NCBI GenBank assembly: GCA_019009955.1
Contig: CM032228.1
Span: 228,264,001 to 228,328,000 of the forward strand
Length of the DNA: 64,000 nucleotides
Source: Riptortus pedestris
Lineage: Eukaryota; Arthropoda; Insecta; Hemiptera; Alydidae
Reading direction: 5' to 3'
This document shows positions 1 to 14,912 of the stretch, piece by piece (positions within the stretch are counted from its first letter, which is position 1; each line of letters begins with the position of its first letter). Position numbers and translations under genes: made by a program. A model generated the notes under the pieces. That model had not been told where the DNA came from. It did no database searches and was given only the letters and a program-made list of their open reading frames with translations.

Positions 1-2073
1 TCCTTGTAACTAAATTGCTTAACAGAAGAAGGGAAGGGATATTGCATAATGAATACTTTATTAAGTGAAGTTGTATTCAGTAGAGATTGATCTGAATTAT
101 GCAACTTGTGTTTTGTGGGTTATAGGTATGAATACATGCAATGATTTAAGAATTTCTTGTTTTTAATTATAAATTATAAATCATATTATGTACAATAATG
201 TTAAAAAATATACATATCTCTTACATAAAACATTAAATAAATTTGTAGTAATTTGGATGTACCTGTACAAAAATATATATATTCAAAATAGAATCAATGT
301 AAATTTCATCTTAGGTGGCAATTAAATTAAACCATATTTAGTTTCAAAACGGAAAATAATCAAAAAATAAATTTAACAGAGGATATTCTGTTTGCTGATA
401 AGTACACATATATATATATATGTTAACTTAAATTTATTGACTAGTAAAGGATACAAAAAATGAAATTCTTTCACATAACTTCAAGAAACAGAATATACAA
501 ATATACATACATTATAAACACTGTAGGCATTTCTTGATATGAAAGCTAAATAAGTGAAAAGTGACTAATTGTTTGATAAAAGTTAATTACACAAATGTGC
601 GTTATGACTTAAGAGCAGCAAAGATTAACAAATTACTTTTGTGATGAGTCTCTCTTGAATAAATTAACATGCAGAATAATATAGTTAATTTTTAAGAAAT
701 ACTTAATAATAATAATAATAATAAATCTATAATATTACTGGACGGAAATTTAAATATTAGGCATGAGTGCAAATAATTGAGAAATTACAATAAACTTGTG
801 ACATTAGTAAAAAAAAAATTAATTGTTTTATCATTTTTTGCTTGATTAATTTAACCTAAAATTAATAGAGCTACTTTTCATAACTAAATAAGAAAGTCTA
901 TATTCATTAAATTTCATTGGACTCATAGAAAGCAATGGTATTCGAATTTATGATAGCAATGGCCATTTTAAGCAGTAAAATTCATGTAATAAAAGCGACA
1001 ACAGGTCAGAGAACAGTGTATGTTATTATCTTAGCATTCTTAAATAATAAAAAATCATTTTCATTAAGTGAATGAGCTCCTAAGGCAGTATTAGGCTAAA
1101 ATGCATAATCTACTAGGTGTAAAAGAAGATGGTAAATGGTAGGGTTACCATGTAATAAAGAAACAAAATTACTCTTATTAAATAAAGCTTGATCTAAGCT
1201 TCTTATTTATTGAGATTTTGTCTCTGCGTCTATTGTATCAATATTTTTTAAATGTAAACTTCAACAAGATTCTCATGCGAGGAAGCAACATGCTTTATTA
1301 AAACAAGCTATTACGATTACAGACTGGAGAGAATAGTTAATTGAAATTTGTTGAAAAATATAACATCCATATCATTAAATGAATTTTTAAAGTCATTTAA
1401 TTTGTATTTCTTGTAGAGCAAAAGAAAAACCCATTATACCAATTCAAACAAAGTAGTTTCTTCAATTCTGATCAGACTCCAAATAACCATTCTTTACCAT
1501 AATTTAAAAAGAAATAGCAATATTTATAGAAAAAAAAAGGAAGAACCAAAGTAGTCCAAATGAATCATGAAATAAGAATGAAAATATTTTGTAAATAAAT
1601 ACATTGATAACACACAATTGTAAAAATCTAAAAGAAACATTCTTCCAATCTATATTTGATTGCAATATTGAATCATTTAACGCTCAATCGGGCCCATATT
1701 GCTTCCTTGGGCATTCAAAACTCGGATGTGTGTCAGATCTCTTTAACGTATTTTTTGAAGGGCTCTAACCCACTGGATAAAAGACTAGGACAAGATCAAT
1801 TTATATTCATACTGATAGTTTTTAAGAGACATTTGTTTTAGAACATAATATTTTAAAAGTTACTTAAAGACTGCCAAATTCAATTTTTTTTTTTTTAAGC
1901 AAAGCATATCATTTATACTACAATGATCTTGATTTCCTCTCTAGAGTGATAACAAAAGTTGTTGATGGTTTCCAAAAAATACAATGATTATTTTGTAGAA
2001 TACTAATTGTAAAACTAATTTTCACTGAATGGAGAGTCTTATAAATTGAAGGTGAGAAAGAGGTAAGTAACTG
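1..2073. other. AT-rich sequence downstream of MKK7, no gene seen
   Basis: Probable 3' UTR and intergenic DNA. Only short ORFs, an AATAAT run near 707 and a TA tract near 410. On the minus strand, the first poly-A signal found beyond the stop codon is AATAAA near 1300. Confidence 0.5.
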
Positions 2074-2212
2074 CTATGTTCTGTAAGCGAAGTCAGGATG
2101 TATCCAAGGACTGGCCCCTCTTTGATACCTGTGGTGTGGAATTGGAGAGCAGGGAACAGAATTACTTTCATACGGCTTGCGTCTCGGTGGAGGTTGAGGA
2201 GGCATCCCACAT
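2074..2212 (-). CDS. MAP2K7: MKK7 terminal exon
   Basis: 139 bp from acceptor ATTTATAG, carrying one base that completes Arg, then 45 codons and a TAG at 2076-2074. Encodes [20 protein letters not shown], then [20 protein letters not shown] and [14 protein letters not shown] is a good PxxPxR-type SH3 ligand. The phase match across four tail exons is the main support for the tail model. Confidence 0.75.
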
Positions 2213-5200
2213 CTATAAATAAAATAAAACTTACACAAACATGAGTAATAGTAAATTGTTTATTAACAAATATATTAAATTTTTAATAGCATGCCATTTT
2301 TAAACATTTAATTATAATAGTCAGGTTTGGCTGGCTTGAACCAATTTCTGTTTAACTTCTTTTAAAATCAGATTTTCCTTCATTTATCTTGCATGACCTT
2401 TTTGTATTGAGTGATTGGCTAGTTATCATTAACTTGAATATTCCTATAAGTTAAAAGTAGTCATTATAAAAGCTTGGAATATGTATCAACTCAGATAACA
2501 GAAAATAATCTATATAGAGAGTACAATAAGCTCTACCCATAATAATAAAAATATAAGCAGACTCAAATTTAATTTTAACTTGGACAAATATAGCATTTTT
2601 CAATCAAATTTAACTTTTTCCCAATGAAATGAAATAAACTGCATAACTACTTTAATAAAGAAGTAATGAGATCTTTAGCTTACAACATCACTGCAATATG
2701 TCAAACCGACACCTTGAACCTCCTGCAAGTGCTGTTGTTTATGGCCTTTACCTTTCTACGGCTATTGAGCCTAGGATTTTCATTTCATGAGTGGAAAAAG
2801 CACTTCAGATATTGCCATTTTTACTTCCTTGTACAAAGTAAAGGTTTTCAGATTTGGAACTATATGTTCTGACCCTCCCTGAAACCATATTGACAAGTTT
2901 GGGCATGACTTATGTATGTCGGGGAAGGGTTAGAGAAAGCAAAAAAAAACACTTCTCCGTATGTATTACAGATAATAAATATTTTGCATAGGATTATTTT
3001 TTCATGTCATGAAAAGATTTATAAATTACATTCTATGTCATTTTTATAACTAACATGTTGGTACGGAGATATCGTATATCACTTTCAATGAAACAATTTT
3101 AAATGAAGTGGAAATACAACATTTTGTTTATTTAATTTAATAGGTGTCCTAGGAAGTCATGTGGTGCCCATATACAATTTTTATTTTCAAGATTTAAAAA
3201 AAAAAAAGTAGTCAGGTATTAAGTTGTAGGATTAAAAAGAAAATTAACAGTATACTAATGTAATTGCTAAAATATTATTCAGATCTAAGAATTTATCATT
3301 TTAAAAATCTGAGATACAAATATTAAGAAAGACTCCTAACATTGAGAAAAGTGCGGTATATTAATGGCAAGAATGAATGCAATGAACTAAATCTAAATTT
3401 TGGGTAGAATACACATCTTCAGTATATATTCAAATTTTTGGATATAAGAGTTGAGGGAATTGATTACCTATGTAAACATGGTGATGCTGTGAATGAAGCA
3501 AAGCTAGGTATCTCAGACTCAGGCATATTATTATAAGCAATTCTCCTCAGGAGTAGAGGAGATACCATCTTGTTTATACGAGGGGGCGGTTCTGGTGATG
3601 GCGATGTATTAGTTATTCGGAAAGTGTTGTCTTCAAGCCTCAACCTCTTCATTTCAGCCAAAAGGTCTTTTTCAAGGTTATCACCAAACCTCGGAGTCGG
3701 TGATATTGATGTAGATCTGAAAATAAGAATTTGATGTATTTAAAAATCTTATATTTGGAAAAATATTGTAGAGAACAAAAGGCCAGCAATTTCTTCAACG
3801 CTGCAGATTTATGCAGCTACAAAGATGGTGTTATATGACGAAGTTCTATGGCACACTTTTAAGCAAACGTATGGCTTGGAGTTTAAGGATTTGTAGAAAA
3901 ATAATCATGAAATATAAATTAAATAATTATTTTCTTAATGTTTCAATCTATGTCCAAATAAATTTGAGTGGGGAAAGTGCTCACCACCTACTACTATACC
4001 CAAATATATTCAGGTGAAGAAAAGGAGGTTCAGCTGAAAACAGTACATTAGACCTCACTCCTCAGTCCTGTCTGCTCTAAAAGAATTAAGTGCTGGACAA
4101 AACTATTATGATCATGATTTATGATTGTAATATATTCAGATAGTAGTTAGATACCTAGAGGTGGATCTATACCCCCACTGTCTAAGATATGTTAAAACAC
4201 ACAACTCGGGTTCTTAATAAAATCTAGGGTATTTTCTACTTTGCTCCATTTCCCGATTTTAACTGTGATGACTGTTACTTATTTACTTGATTTACGATTA
4301 TATCTTAATAATGATAATAATGCTTTTAAATTATTTCATGAAAGAGGACAACATTTAAATAACATTCTAAATTAATTTCTTAATACTTTTTCTTGAACAA
4401 AAAAATGAAACTATCCTCAGGCTTGAGAATGGTGCTATCACATTAAAAGTACTTGCTACTTACTTGTCCTTGATGTTCAGCCAGTAATGACGGCATCAAC
4501 TTGGGGGCTCAGTTTGGCCGTGTGAGTTAAGGTGTTGGTCTTAAAACTCATATGGTAAAACTAGAGTGGCGGATTCGATTCCCGCCCTGGGCAGTAGAAA
4601 CTTATTTAGTGACGGACTCATTAAATAAAATCCTTATTCCCACCCTGGCTAGAAAAGGGTGGTTCTCTGTAGATAACCTGTCCCAATTAGCCAAAGTAGC
4701 ATAAAGGGGACGTAAATAAATAAATAAAATAATCATTCAAACTGGACTGAGAGGACTGCAATAATTACAAGGATGTTCGCTAGCAGTCAGGAGAAAACGA
4801 GAAATTATTCATGAATGTTCGGTAGTCCAGAGCCAAGGCCCCTTCTTCTCGGCTGCACACTAATTTTTAGAAAAATATAATTTTTTTGACAGCCAACAAA
4901 ATGTGCATATAAAGAGTTAACAGTTATTTTAAAAATCACTGTTACTATCACAGGATAGAGGAAAGGAGGAGAGCAAAATTTATTTAGTGACAAACTCATT
5001 AATAAAATCCCTAGTCCCACCCTGGTTAGAAATGGGTGGTAACCTGTAGATAACCCGCCCCAAATAGCATTAGTTGCTAAAAATGGATGTTAATAAATAA
5101 TTTAATTTAAAATATATCAATTTATTTAAGAGATTGAACATTTTTATATTAAGGGCAGTTCTATATTACTATAGCCTTTCATGATTTTCAAATTTTTTTT

Positions 5201-8200
5201 TAATACATTAATTGAAGAAATGGTGGAAAAAAAAATTTTTAAATTACCTATGGACTCGCCTGAGGCCATTGATGTGTTGTATTTGTTGGTGTAAAAATCG
5301 CTGCAGTACGATTGGGCTTGTACTCCCAGACAGAGGTAAATTAAGATCATTATTAGTTTGAGTTCCAGTATTGACTGACTGAGGAGGCAATGTAACAGAA
5401 CTATCCATAGATTTCTTTCTCCGGTGAAAAAACGGGGACTTCAGAATTGTATTCCTGAAATTATATAAAAACTAAATGAACATTACAACATCACTGAAAT
5501 AAAGAGATAGATATAAATAAGAGAACAAGTAATGAAGTTATCTTATTTTCTAGGCACCTAAGTAATTTGTATTTCCATTTATACTGAAACTGTAGATTAG
5601 ATACAGAAGACAATAAAGTGGACATTGAAATTCAATTTTTAAAAATGTAGGGTTTTGTAAATGCAGGGGTTATTAAATAAAAAGAAATGAGAATGATTTG
5701 ACAGAAAGTGGGTACAGATTACAACAATATTGCCAACCTCACAAATAGAAATAGTTGAGAGGCATAAGGCTAACATTTTGCAAATATATCATAAAGCATG
5801 TATATCACTAATATGTTTTTACAAAATAGAAACTTTCTTTCACTCCATGGGAGATGCTAAAATCACATTTACAAACACTAAAAAACACAACATTTCCCAA
5901 TGATTTACTTAAAAACAGAGTTATTTATAAGCCAGTCATATATTTTTTTTTCCATAATACTGAGAAATTCACAAAATGACTCGAGTTGGAAAATGCCATA
6001 TCCTATTACACACCTATTAATAACACAGATGTTGTAAAGAAAACAGACTTTATTCACAGCGGATAAAATGTACCTAATGGTAAACTATCCATTGCTTAAA
6101 AAAATCTATAATCCTCCAAACTATCAAGCACAATTTCAAACAATATATGTTAAATTAAATCATCAATTCAGTATGATTCAACTTTAATTCACTCGATAGG
6201 AGATACAAAAACACTCATAAAGGTTTGCATTTATAGACAGATGGCAAATAAGAAATAAATGAAAATTATATCAATGCAATTGACCAACTTGGACATTGAA
6301 ACGGGTATAATTGATTTTTATCAGTGTATCAAATGCAAGAGTCAAATAGTCATCTTGTATTTTTGCTCTGAAATTATTTCCATTGAGTAAAATCAAGTAT
6401 CCTGCCTAAATAAGGAGAGCTGATTGCATGCTATAAAATTTAATTTTTTTTTTAGTAGGCCTAATTTGGAATTTAGAAAAACTAAACATCAGTTTCTTAA
6501 AAGTTTTTACAAACTTTTGCTAATGTTAACTCAAAAAAAAAATTTAATGCTGTTATTTAAAGTATAATCAGGGCTCAGGTTAGCCATGCGAGTTAAAGCG
6601 TTGACCTTTATCTCACATGGTAAACCTAGAGTGGCGAGTTCGATTCTTGCCTGGGCAAAGGAAATTATTTAGTGACAGAATTCATTAAATAACATCCTAA
6701 AATCCCACCCTGGCTAGAAAAGGGTGGTAACCTGTAGATAACCCGTCCCAATTAGCCTGAGTTACAAAAAGCGGACGTTAATAAATAATAATAATAAAGT
6801 ATAATCAATTAAAGAATTCAGTAACATAAATATTATTTGTTATAATTAATTTCTTTGAAGTATAATAATTAATATTACTTGTAATTATAACAGCTATGTC
6901 GCTACAGTTGTTTTTAGTTTTAATTTCACATTCTATTCTGTTCATTTAGTGCCTTATTAATACAAGGTTTATTTTCTGGCAATTTGTTGCAATCTAACTC
7001 AAATATTTGATATTTAACCTTGGAATAAAATGTAAGTAATAGTGGGGTTTATTGAAGAATTAATACTAAAAAATGAATTATTTCCACTAATATTGGTAAT
7101 ACAGACATTTATAGGAAATTGGTATTGGTTTTGATTTTTTTCTTAGTGTATCTATTTTACTAGTCAACCCCTTTCATTTCATACACATAATGAGGGAGTT
7201 GTGAAAAAAAAGAGTATGCCACCTTTTTCGAATTACAAATATACTGAATATATTAAATTCATCATCAGAACTAAAGGTGTGTACCAAATAAAAGATCAAT
7301 CGGTCAACAGGAAAAGGTCATATTTCAACAACTAAATTTGACCCCAATAAATAAATAAACAGGTGAAGCTAAATAACACATCTTCAAAATGATGAATACA
7401 TACCTAAACTAATTGATTCTTAGATATATAATTATATATTATCAAATATTTCAATTGAACCGTATCATATGAGCTAAATTATATCATTATGAAACGGGTT
7501 ATGCTCTGCTCATCACCTTGATAAAGAAAATCGCTCTAGCTCAAAAACCTTACAGGAAAAGAAAGTTTCTAAATTTTATGGAGAACTAAAAAGAATAGCT
7601 ACATGATTACTATAGTAGATATAATTTAATCAATTGGGAGACAGATTTGAGAGATAGAAAAGGGAGTCTGTTATAAATATATATTTGGAACACTAAGGAA
7701 AAGTAAAAGAGTTTGGTCTCCCACAGTTAAATGAACTAGTGAGGGGAGGGATTGGAATTCCACCATAAATAGAGGAATATAGTTGCAGACAGCAATGTAT
7801 GGTTAAATATGATGGCAAATACAGAGTTCCTACATGAATCGCAGTGCTCAATAGGAGTGTGTGAGCAAGTGTCAAAAATATAAATGAAAGCTATGAACTT
7901 ATTTTAAAATAGTATGATTAAAATCAATATTGATTCCAGGTAGTATCTAAGTCCATTTTTGGACTTTCGAATAAAATCATTGTAAAACAAAGCACTGAAA
8001 TTTGATGCAGATTTTGTACACACGCTGGTATGAGGAATGCCAGTAAAATTGAAACAAAATGTATTTATGATTGTTGTTGCAAAAAAAAAAGAAAAGAAAA
8101 ATGAAATTATGCGCTGAAGATTGAAAATTCATAATTAACTCAAGGCTTTCAGAGAGTATTGGTTGGTATACAGTATTAAGACTGGAATAGGGGAATACAA

Positions 8201-9256
8201 AGATAAGATAACATGGAGAAGAAGAGATGTCAAATCCCAATTCTAGCAATGCCACCTGAAATGTTAGTCCATCATTGATGCCTCAATCGACAGAATCTTC
8301 TGATCTCCACAATAATAGACAAGGGAAAGAAGTGAGCCATAGGAAAATATAGAGATTGAGCTTGAGGAGAGGCAAGAGGTTTGAGTCACTAGGTTTATTT
8401 CTCTTTAGTAGACTTCGTTGTTGTTTGTTATGTTGTTGTAGTAGCAGTTTCAGAAATATTTCTCTACTCACTTACTTGATTTATGCACACATTTTTTTGA
8501 GGGTATTTTCTCAGCCATGACATTATTTTTAAATGAGTTTTTTTATAATATGAAAACAGTCTACAGATATTTGAAATCACTGCTAATTTTTTTGTTTGAT
8601 TGTTTCCAAGCACAATATGTAACTTATGCCTGTGAAGCTAAATATTAAGTTGGCAAGGGGTGAAATTGGACTGGGAGAAGGTGCAAGTAAAAAATCTAAA
8701 TATTCTGTTAGTATGAGCTGGATTATACAACCAATTTTATTGTAAATGTTATATTCTATAATTGTGAACAACATAATTTGTTTTTCTCTAACTCCAATAT
8801 TAACCGAGATATTTGTATTTTTTTTAGTTTTTGTCTTCAGTTAATACCCACTTCAACATATACGATTTTTACTTAAAGCAAATATATCATTAACATCACA
8901 TACCAAGCTTACATAGGCTTCTAATTATAGGGATAATTAGAGAATAGAATTTTTGGATGACGAGGTCGGAGTCATTGCAGCAAATCTACTTAGTTAACAC
9001 AGACCCTGTGTAACTAAATGGCTTCTGTCAGTTTTAAGAGCTCAATGCCCACCAAATATTTCAATTTTATAGCTCTACTTGTTTGCACGGTTTAATGTAT
9101 GAGTCAGGATAACTTATTTAGCAAATATCCTCATGAGAAGACAAAATTGAGGACCACACAAATTTTTATTTGTACATGCATATCAGTCTGTTAAGATTCC
9201 AGGGGCTACAATTTTTACTTGATTATTTCCAACCTTGATATTTAATGCTCTCTATA

Positions 9257-9291
<35 letters not shown>

Positions 9292-12200
9292 ACTTCAATG
9301 ATGGCTGAAATCAGACCTGGACATAGATAAATGTGTAACTTGAATTTGAATGAATGAATATTTTTATTGCTTATAAAAATTTTACAATTTTATAGCAAGG
9401 GTTCAGCCCATGTTCATAATTACATTTTTCGTTTATCTTTTCTTTATATAAACAATTCTTTTTAAAAAAATTAACAAAAAACAAAAACTATATACAATAA
9501 TTACTTTAGAAAAAAAACAACATAAAACATTAATTTTATTTTAATTATTATATTGTTTGTATTTTTTCCCCTCTGACGTAAAGACCTTTAAGCATGAAAA
9601 CATATATGTAGTTTATTTTATTCTTGTCCATAAGGTCAAACAAATTATCCATGGATTGCTGTGGAATGTCGAGACTTTTCAGGAGGTGATTTCTTCTATC
9701 TGGTAAAACGGGGCATGTAAGGATGAAGTGCGAAACGGTGTCTTTGGCTATCTTTGCAAAGGGGGCATGGCTTTTATGGATTGAATATGTAAATTGTCCT
9801 ACCCACTATCAATCTTTGATTTTTTGTACCTAATAAACGGATTTGAGATATAACTTTGGTCTTAAAAAATGGCACATTTTGGTACAGGTACTCCTCGCCT
9901 CGGCCAAGAGAGCTAATTCTTCTAAAGTACTGGCTACATGTGCTGTTTAAAACTCTTTCTATATCTAACGAGATTAAATGTAACTTGAATTTATATAACA
10001 ATCTAAAGGTCTCAAATTTTAACAGTCAATATTTAGCTCATTCATGTAAAAGTAAAAATAAGTTCAGTAATGATGTACAAGAAGAGTATAGTACAAAGTT
10101 ATGAGTATTGACTTGTTATATATCAGTTCATAGAATGTTATATAAGTAAACTTACTGCCAGATTTAGGCTCTAAAATTGATGTTCTACTCAACTTTTTCT
10201 AAACCGAGTTATTTGTGTACTTTTTTGTTTACAGCCTTCAGTTAATTCCCACTCCTACTAATACGACTTATATTTAAAGCCGCTGTATTACTATACAAAT
10301 CAAGTCTAGCTTAAATTTTAAGTACTGTTTGTATAAACTTAAGTACTAAGTAGTGTTAATGTTTCAAGTAATGTGTACTTTGAAGTTGTGTAAGGCTGGT
10401 GTAATATACTGGAGGATTCATGTGTGTTAAGGCATCGGTCTTAATCTCACCTGGCGAACTTAGAGTCATGGGTTCGATCAAGGGCAACAGGAATTTATTT
10501 AATGACTAAATAAAATCCTGGCTTCAAAAAGGAGGTAACTTGTACATACGAGTAGCCCCTCCCGACTAGCCTCAGTAGAACAAAGTGGATGTTAATAAAT
10601 AACATAATAATATTGTGTACATTAAAATCCTTTATATTGAGCCACTCACTCTACATTTTTATGGAAATTCATTTACTAATCAGTCCCTGGCAAGAGACAT
10701 TATGAAACTGTCAAATAGGACCAGAACTGTAGTGTGGTTTTATTTCCAGTAATTACCACTTATACTAATGCAATGTTAACATTAAAATATTAGGAGTATT
10801 CATGCAATATCAAGCTATAAAGCACCTCAATTCAATTTTTTCTTTTTAAAGGGATCATAATTTCCAGAAAAATGCTGATAAGAAAAACTTACTATACCAA
10901 GTATAACCTTACTAAAACACAACTTACTCATGGGTATATCAGTGGGGTTAATCACTGAAAGTTCATATAGGAAGGGACGATACATAACACGTTAGTAAGT
11001 TGCATGAATATCCCTTGTATACCATTAAATATTATAAGTCTTTAACTTAAATTTCAGTTTCAGCTTACATAGGATTCTTATCAAGGGAAAGTTAAGAAAA
11101 ACAAGGAAATGAGGTTGTCTGAATGACATTACAGAATGCAGGAAATCTGCTTAGCTCATCCACTGCTGATATAAAAATTATCACTGGCAAAACATGTTTA
11201 ATCACTTGACTTCTGGGATAAGAGGATCATTTTGCAAGGCTCAGAAATGCACCAAGTCTTGCAGATATATCACACTTATGAGGGTTACTTCATGTTATCA
11301 AAGTTAAACTGATATTGATGTTCATGTTATTTTAATACCTTAACTTTTGAAAGAATTATTTAAATCCATAATTTTTCTTTCCATGTTTAAAATTTGACTA
11401 AAAATAATTATCTATGTTCAGTAAACAAATGTTGACTCTATAGTTTTAAATCAACTTGTTTCTAATAAGGGTCTCTTCATAACTATAAATACTAAGCTAG
11501 TCAGTTATTATATCACATTACTGTGCTTCACAGATACGGTAGGGGCCATGAGCTGGATACAAAATAATCAGGTTGAATGGTGAAAGCATCCAATACCTAG
11601 ATCCTGTTGACTGCCTTTAGTCATTCAGTGTATTGGTGTTAACTGTATATTTCCATAAATGCATAGTGGTTTGAACTAGCAGTGTACTTTTAGGAAAACA
11701 ATGTGTGGAGTATTATTTTGGTTTTTAGTAAGTTTAAATATGTGTTTAGAGGTTATTTGGGGAAAACGATGGTTTGTTAGGTGAGTTGCTCCAAACACCT
11801 AAGAAATCCAAATGAATTGGGAATTAAATTTCATGCTTTCCTTAAAAATAATGAGGCTAAGCTAAAATGAGTAAACGAAGAGTTTTGATTGTGAAAAAAA
11901 CCTAACTTCACAGTTAACTAGCTGTTAGGGAATGTATTTGACCTTGATGCCTCCAGTACAGATGGGATGTTATTCCGTCCCTCTATCTAGATCAGTTTGT
12001 TGTCCACCCTTATTAAAAATGCCATAGAAAAACTGACTGAAAGAGTTATCACATTTGGGAAACATCGATTTTTCATAACGATCCTAAAACTAAACGAAAA
12101 TCCATGGTAAAGATAAAGGTCCAACAAGCAAGTCCAAATTGAAGGTCATGACCATTCTACATATAAGTCATATTTTCTACATTAATGGTATCATGTTTGG

Positions 12201-14857
12201 GTGAGTACCTCAAGGCCAAACGGTAAAGTACTACATTAAGTTTCTGAGAAAGAATGATGATTATGAACGAAAAGACCAGATCTATGGAGCAACAATAATG
12301 GCTTTATAGTTTCATGGCACATCTAAGGTATTTACAAAGTTATCAAATATTATTCAAGAAAAATATTGATGTTGACAACTTTGCTATTCTATGTTTTGTT
12401 AGAACCCACACTTTTATAAGAACAAAATCAATAACAAAAAAAACAAAAACAAATGCAAAGAAAACCAAGGTAACTAGAGTGAACAGAGACAAAAAGCAAA
12501 GAAAATGAAATAGGTTGGAACATAACAGAAGAAACCACCTAATTTTTGTATATAGATTTAATATGTATGAATAATACTGCCAGGGTTTTTATGTATAACA
12601 GGTCACGCATGAGGATTATATATTAGCCACTTCTCCTTTACACTAACCGTATACTGGTCTATAATATATTTAAAAAGATTTGCAGTTGAAATTAAGGAAC
12701 TTACTTTAGGGTATTGCTAAGAAAAATATGAGTTTATTTGTAAAATCAAAACTATCTGTAAATGAATATTTGAGGTTAGTAAATATAAATGTTTTAGAAG
12801 CAATCCCATTGGCTGGGAAAGTTCTTATTCCCATGATATTTATTTAATCCTAAATAATAGTAGTACAGTCGACTCTCGCTAACACGAAATACTCGATATC
12901 ACGAATTATTTTTATTCCCCTTGGAAAAACCTGTCTAACACGAAGAAATTACCATACGTAACACGAACTAATTTTCCGGTTATATTTTACCTCTATAACA
13001 TGAAGAGAGACAAAAATTACCTCTGTAACTCGAAGTTCAGTAGATAAGACGAATTTGATTAGCGCATTACCTCTATATCACGATGTTCTCAGAATGGATT
13101 TGTTTAACACGAAAACCCGGCGTTTGGGTTGCAACCTGTCGGTGTGTCATAACCAGGGGCAAGAGCCTTTTAGTCTGTTTGCAGTCTCGTCTCGGGTCCA
13201 GAATGAGTGCGAAAAGACAACCCAAGGCATTGACTGTTGGTGAAAAGTTACAAATGATAAAGTTGGTGAACGAAGGGGTAAAGAAGAAAGACATCACTAC
13301 CAAGTTTAATTTTGAAGCTGTAAGGGATAGGTACAGCAAAGTTTTTTTTTATTTTAATCAACATTATGACTGATAGTGTTTTTCAGTTTTAAACAAAGAA
13401 AGATTAAGGACTTATTAATCAGTGGAATTAATATTATATTTTCTGTTTTCTGTGTTTTACCGTTTTTATTTAATTATGTATATATACATATTTTAATTCA
13501 TTCAAATATTCGTAAAATATTAAGATTATGTAGATTTGTAGAAGATGTGGGGAATAAATCACAGTACATTTTTTTACCTCTGTAACACGAATTTTCATTT
13601 GTTCACCTCTATAACTCGAACTATGCCTAAGACGAACTGTACATAACACAAACAAAAATGGCAGTCCCGTGGAATTTCGTGATAGCGAGAGTCGACTGTA
13701 TATTGAATTAATTTATGATAAGCTTTGGACTTATCAAGATTTATTGATTAAACACTTGGTAGTTTTGGTACATATTGAAAATCCTGGCTTTCTAGCAATG
13801 TTATAGTAACATTAGAACTTGGGTCATAAATTAACGAAAATATACCATTTTACATATTATTAGCTCCTAAATAAAACTGCTATCATTTCAAATTTTTGTC
13901 ATTGCTGTGACTTTTTTATGTTTATTAGTAGTGAACAGTGCACTGAGGTAACTCTCCTGTGTGAGACCCCTACTGTGTTGAATTCTATTATATGTGCTGT
14001 GTTTCAAAAGCAAAAATATATACAAATACATAAAAGGATTAATACAAATTAGCATATCAAATTGTTCAAAGCTCCACATGAAATGTTCTACAACAAACAT
14101 TATACATATTCTCCAGGTAAATAATTTTTTATTTTTGTAACCAAATGTAAATCAGTAAAATCTTGTAAATGCGATATCCATATAATAAAATTTTTCTCTA
14201 CAGAGTACCTCTGGATGTTGTGTCATAATAAAAGTTGCTTATAATTTTAATTGTTTAACTTGAAGAAAAAGGTGTAGATGTAAGTCAATATCATCTGTGA
14301 GAATCAAGATAAACTAGGACTTAGACTCTGTCAATAGAAACTAGGATGCCTCAGCAAATAACTGGACAATTCAAAGAGATTGTTTGGTTGTTGTCGTCAT
14401 TAAATCAGTTTAAAAATAAACTGTGGTAGATAATTGGTTGAGAAGTAGTAGAGTTAAACTGTTTGTATGCCATTAATATGTATACATATGTGGGGTTGGT
14501 AGTCCTGCTTAGGCCATGGAGTGTATACATTAGTGGGATTGGTAGTATTGCTCAGATCATGGACATGTATACATGTGTGGAGTTTGAAGACCTGCAGAGA
14601 TCTTGACGTGTATATATGTGTTGGATTGATAAGCTCTCTTTTGTTTTTTCATTGCCCAATAGTGTTATCCTTGTAACATTATTATAAGTTCTACTATGCA
14701 TCTCAACAGGTAGCATGGAATGATGTTTCCTCTTCTTTTATTAGCAGATTACCCTCAAGGGAAATCATCTATTGAGGTCGTACTCATGATGCGATTTTAG
14801 GAAAATTTCTTCAAATGTCCATCGATCCTACCTATTAGATGACGAAAATGAGGTCCA

Positions 14858-14912
<55 letters not shown>

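Noticed and set aside
6571..6660. tRNA-like sequences with good B boxes, considered as tRNA genes
   Set aside because: All are followed by the same body and tail and recur many times with decay; they are SINE heads, and none folds cleanly by eye as a functional tRNA.
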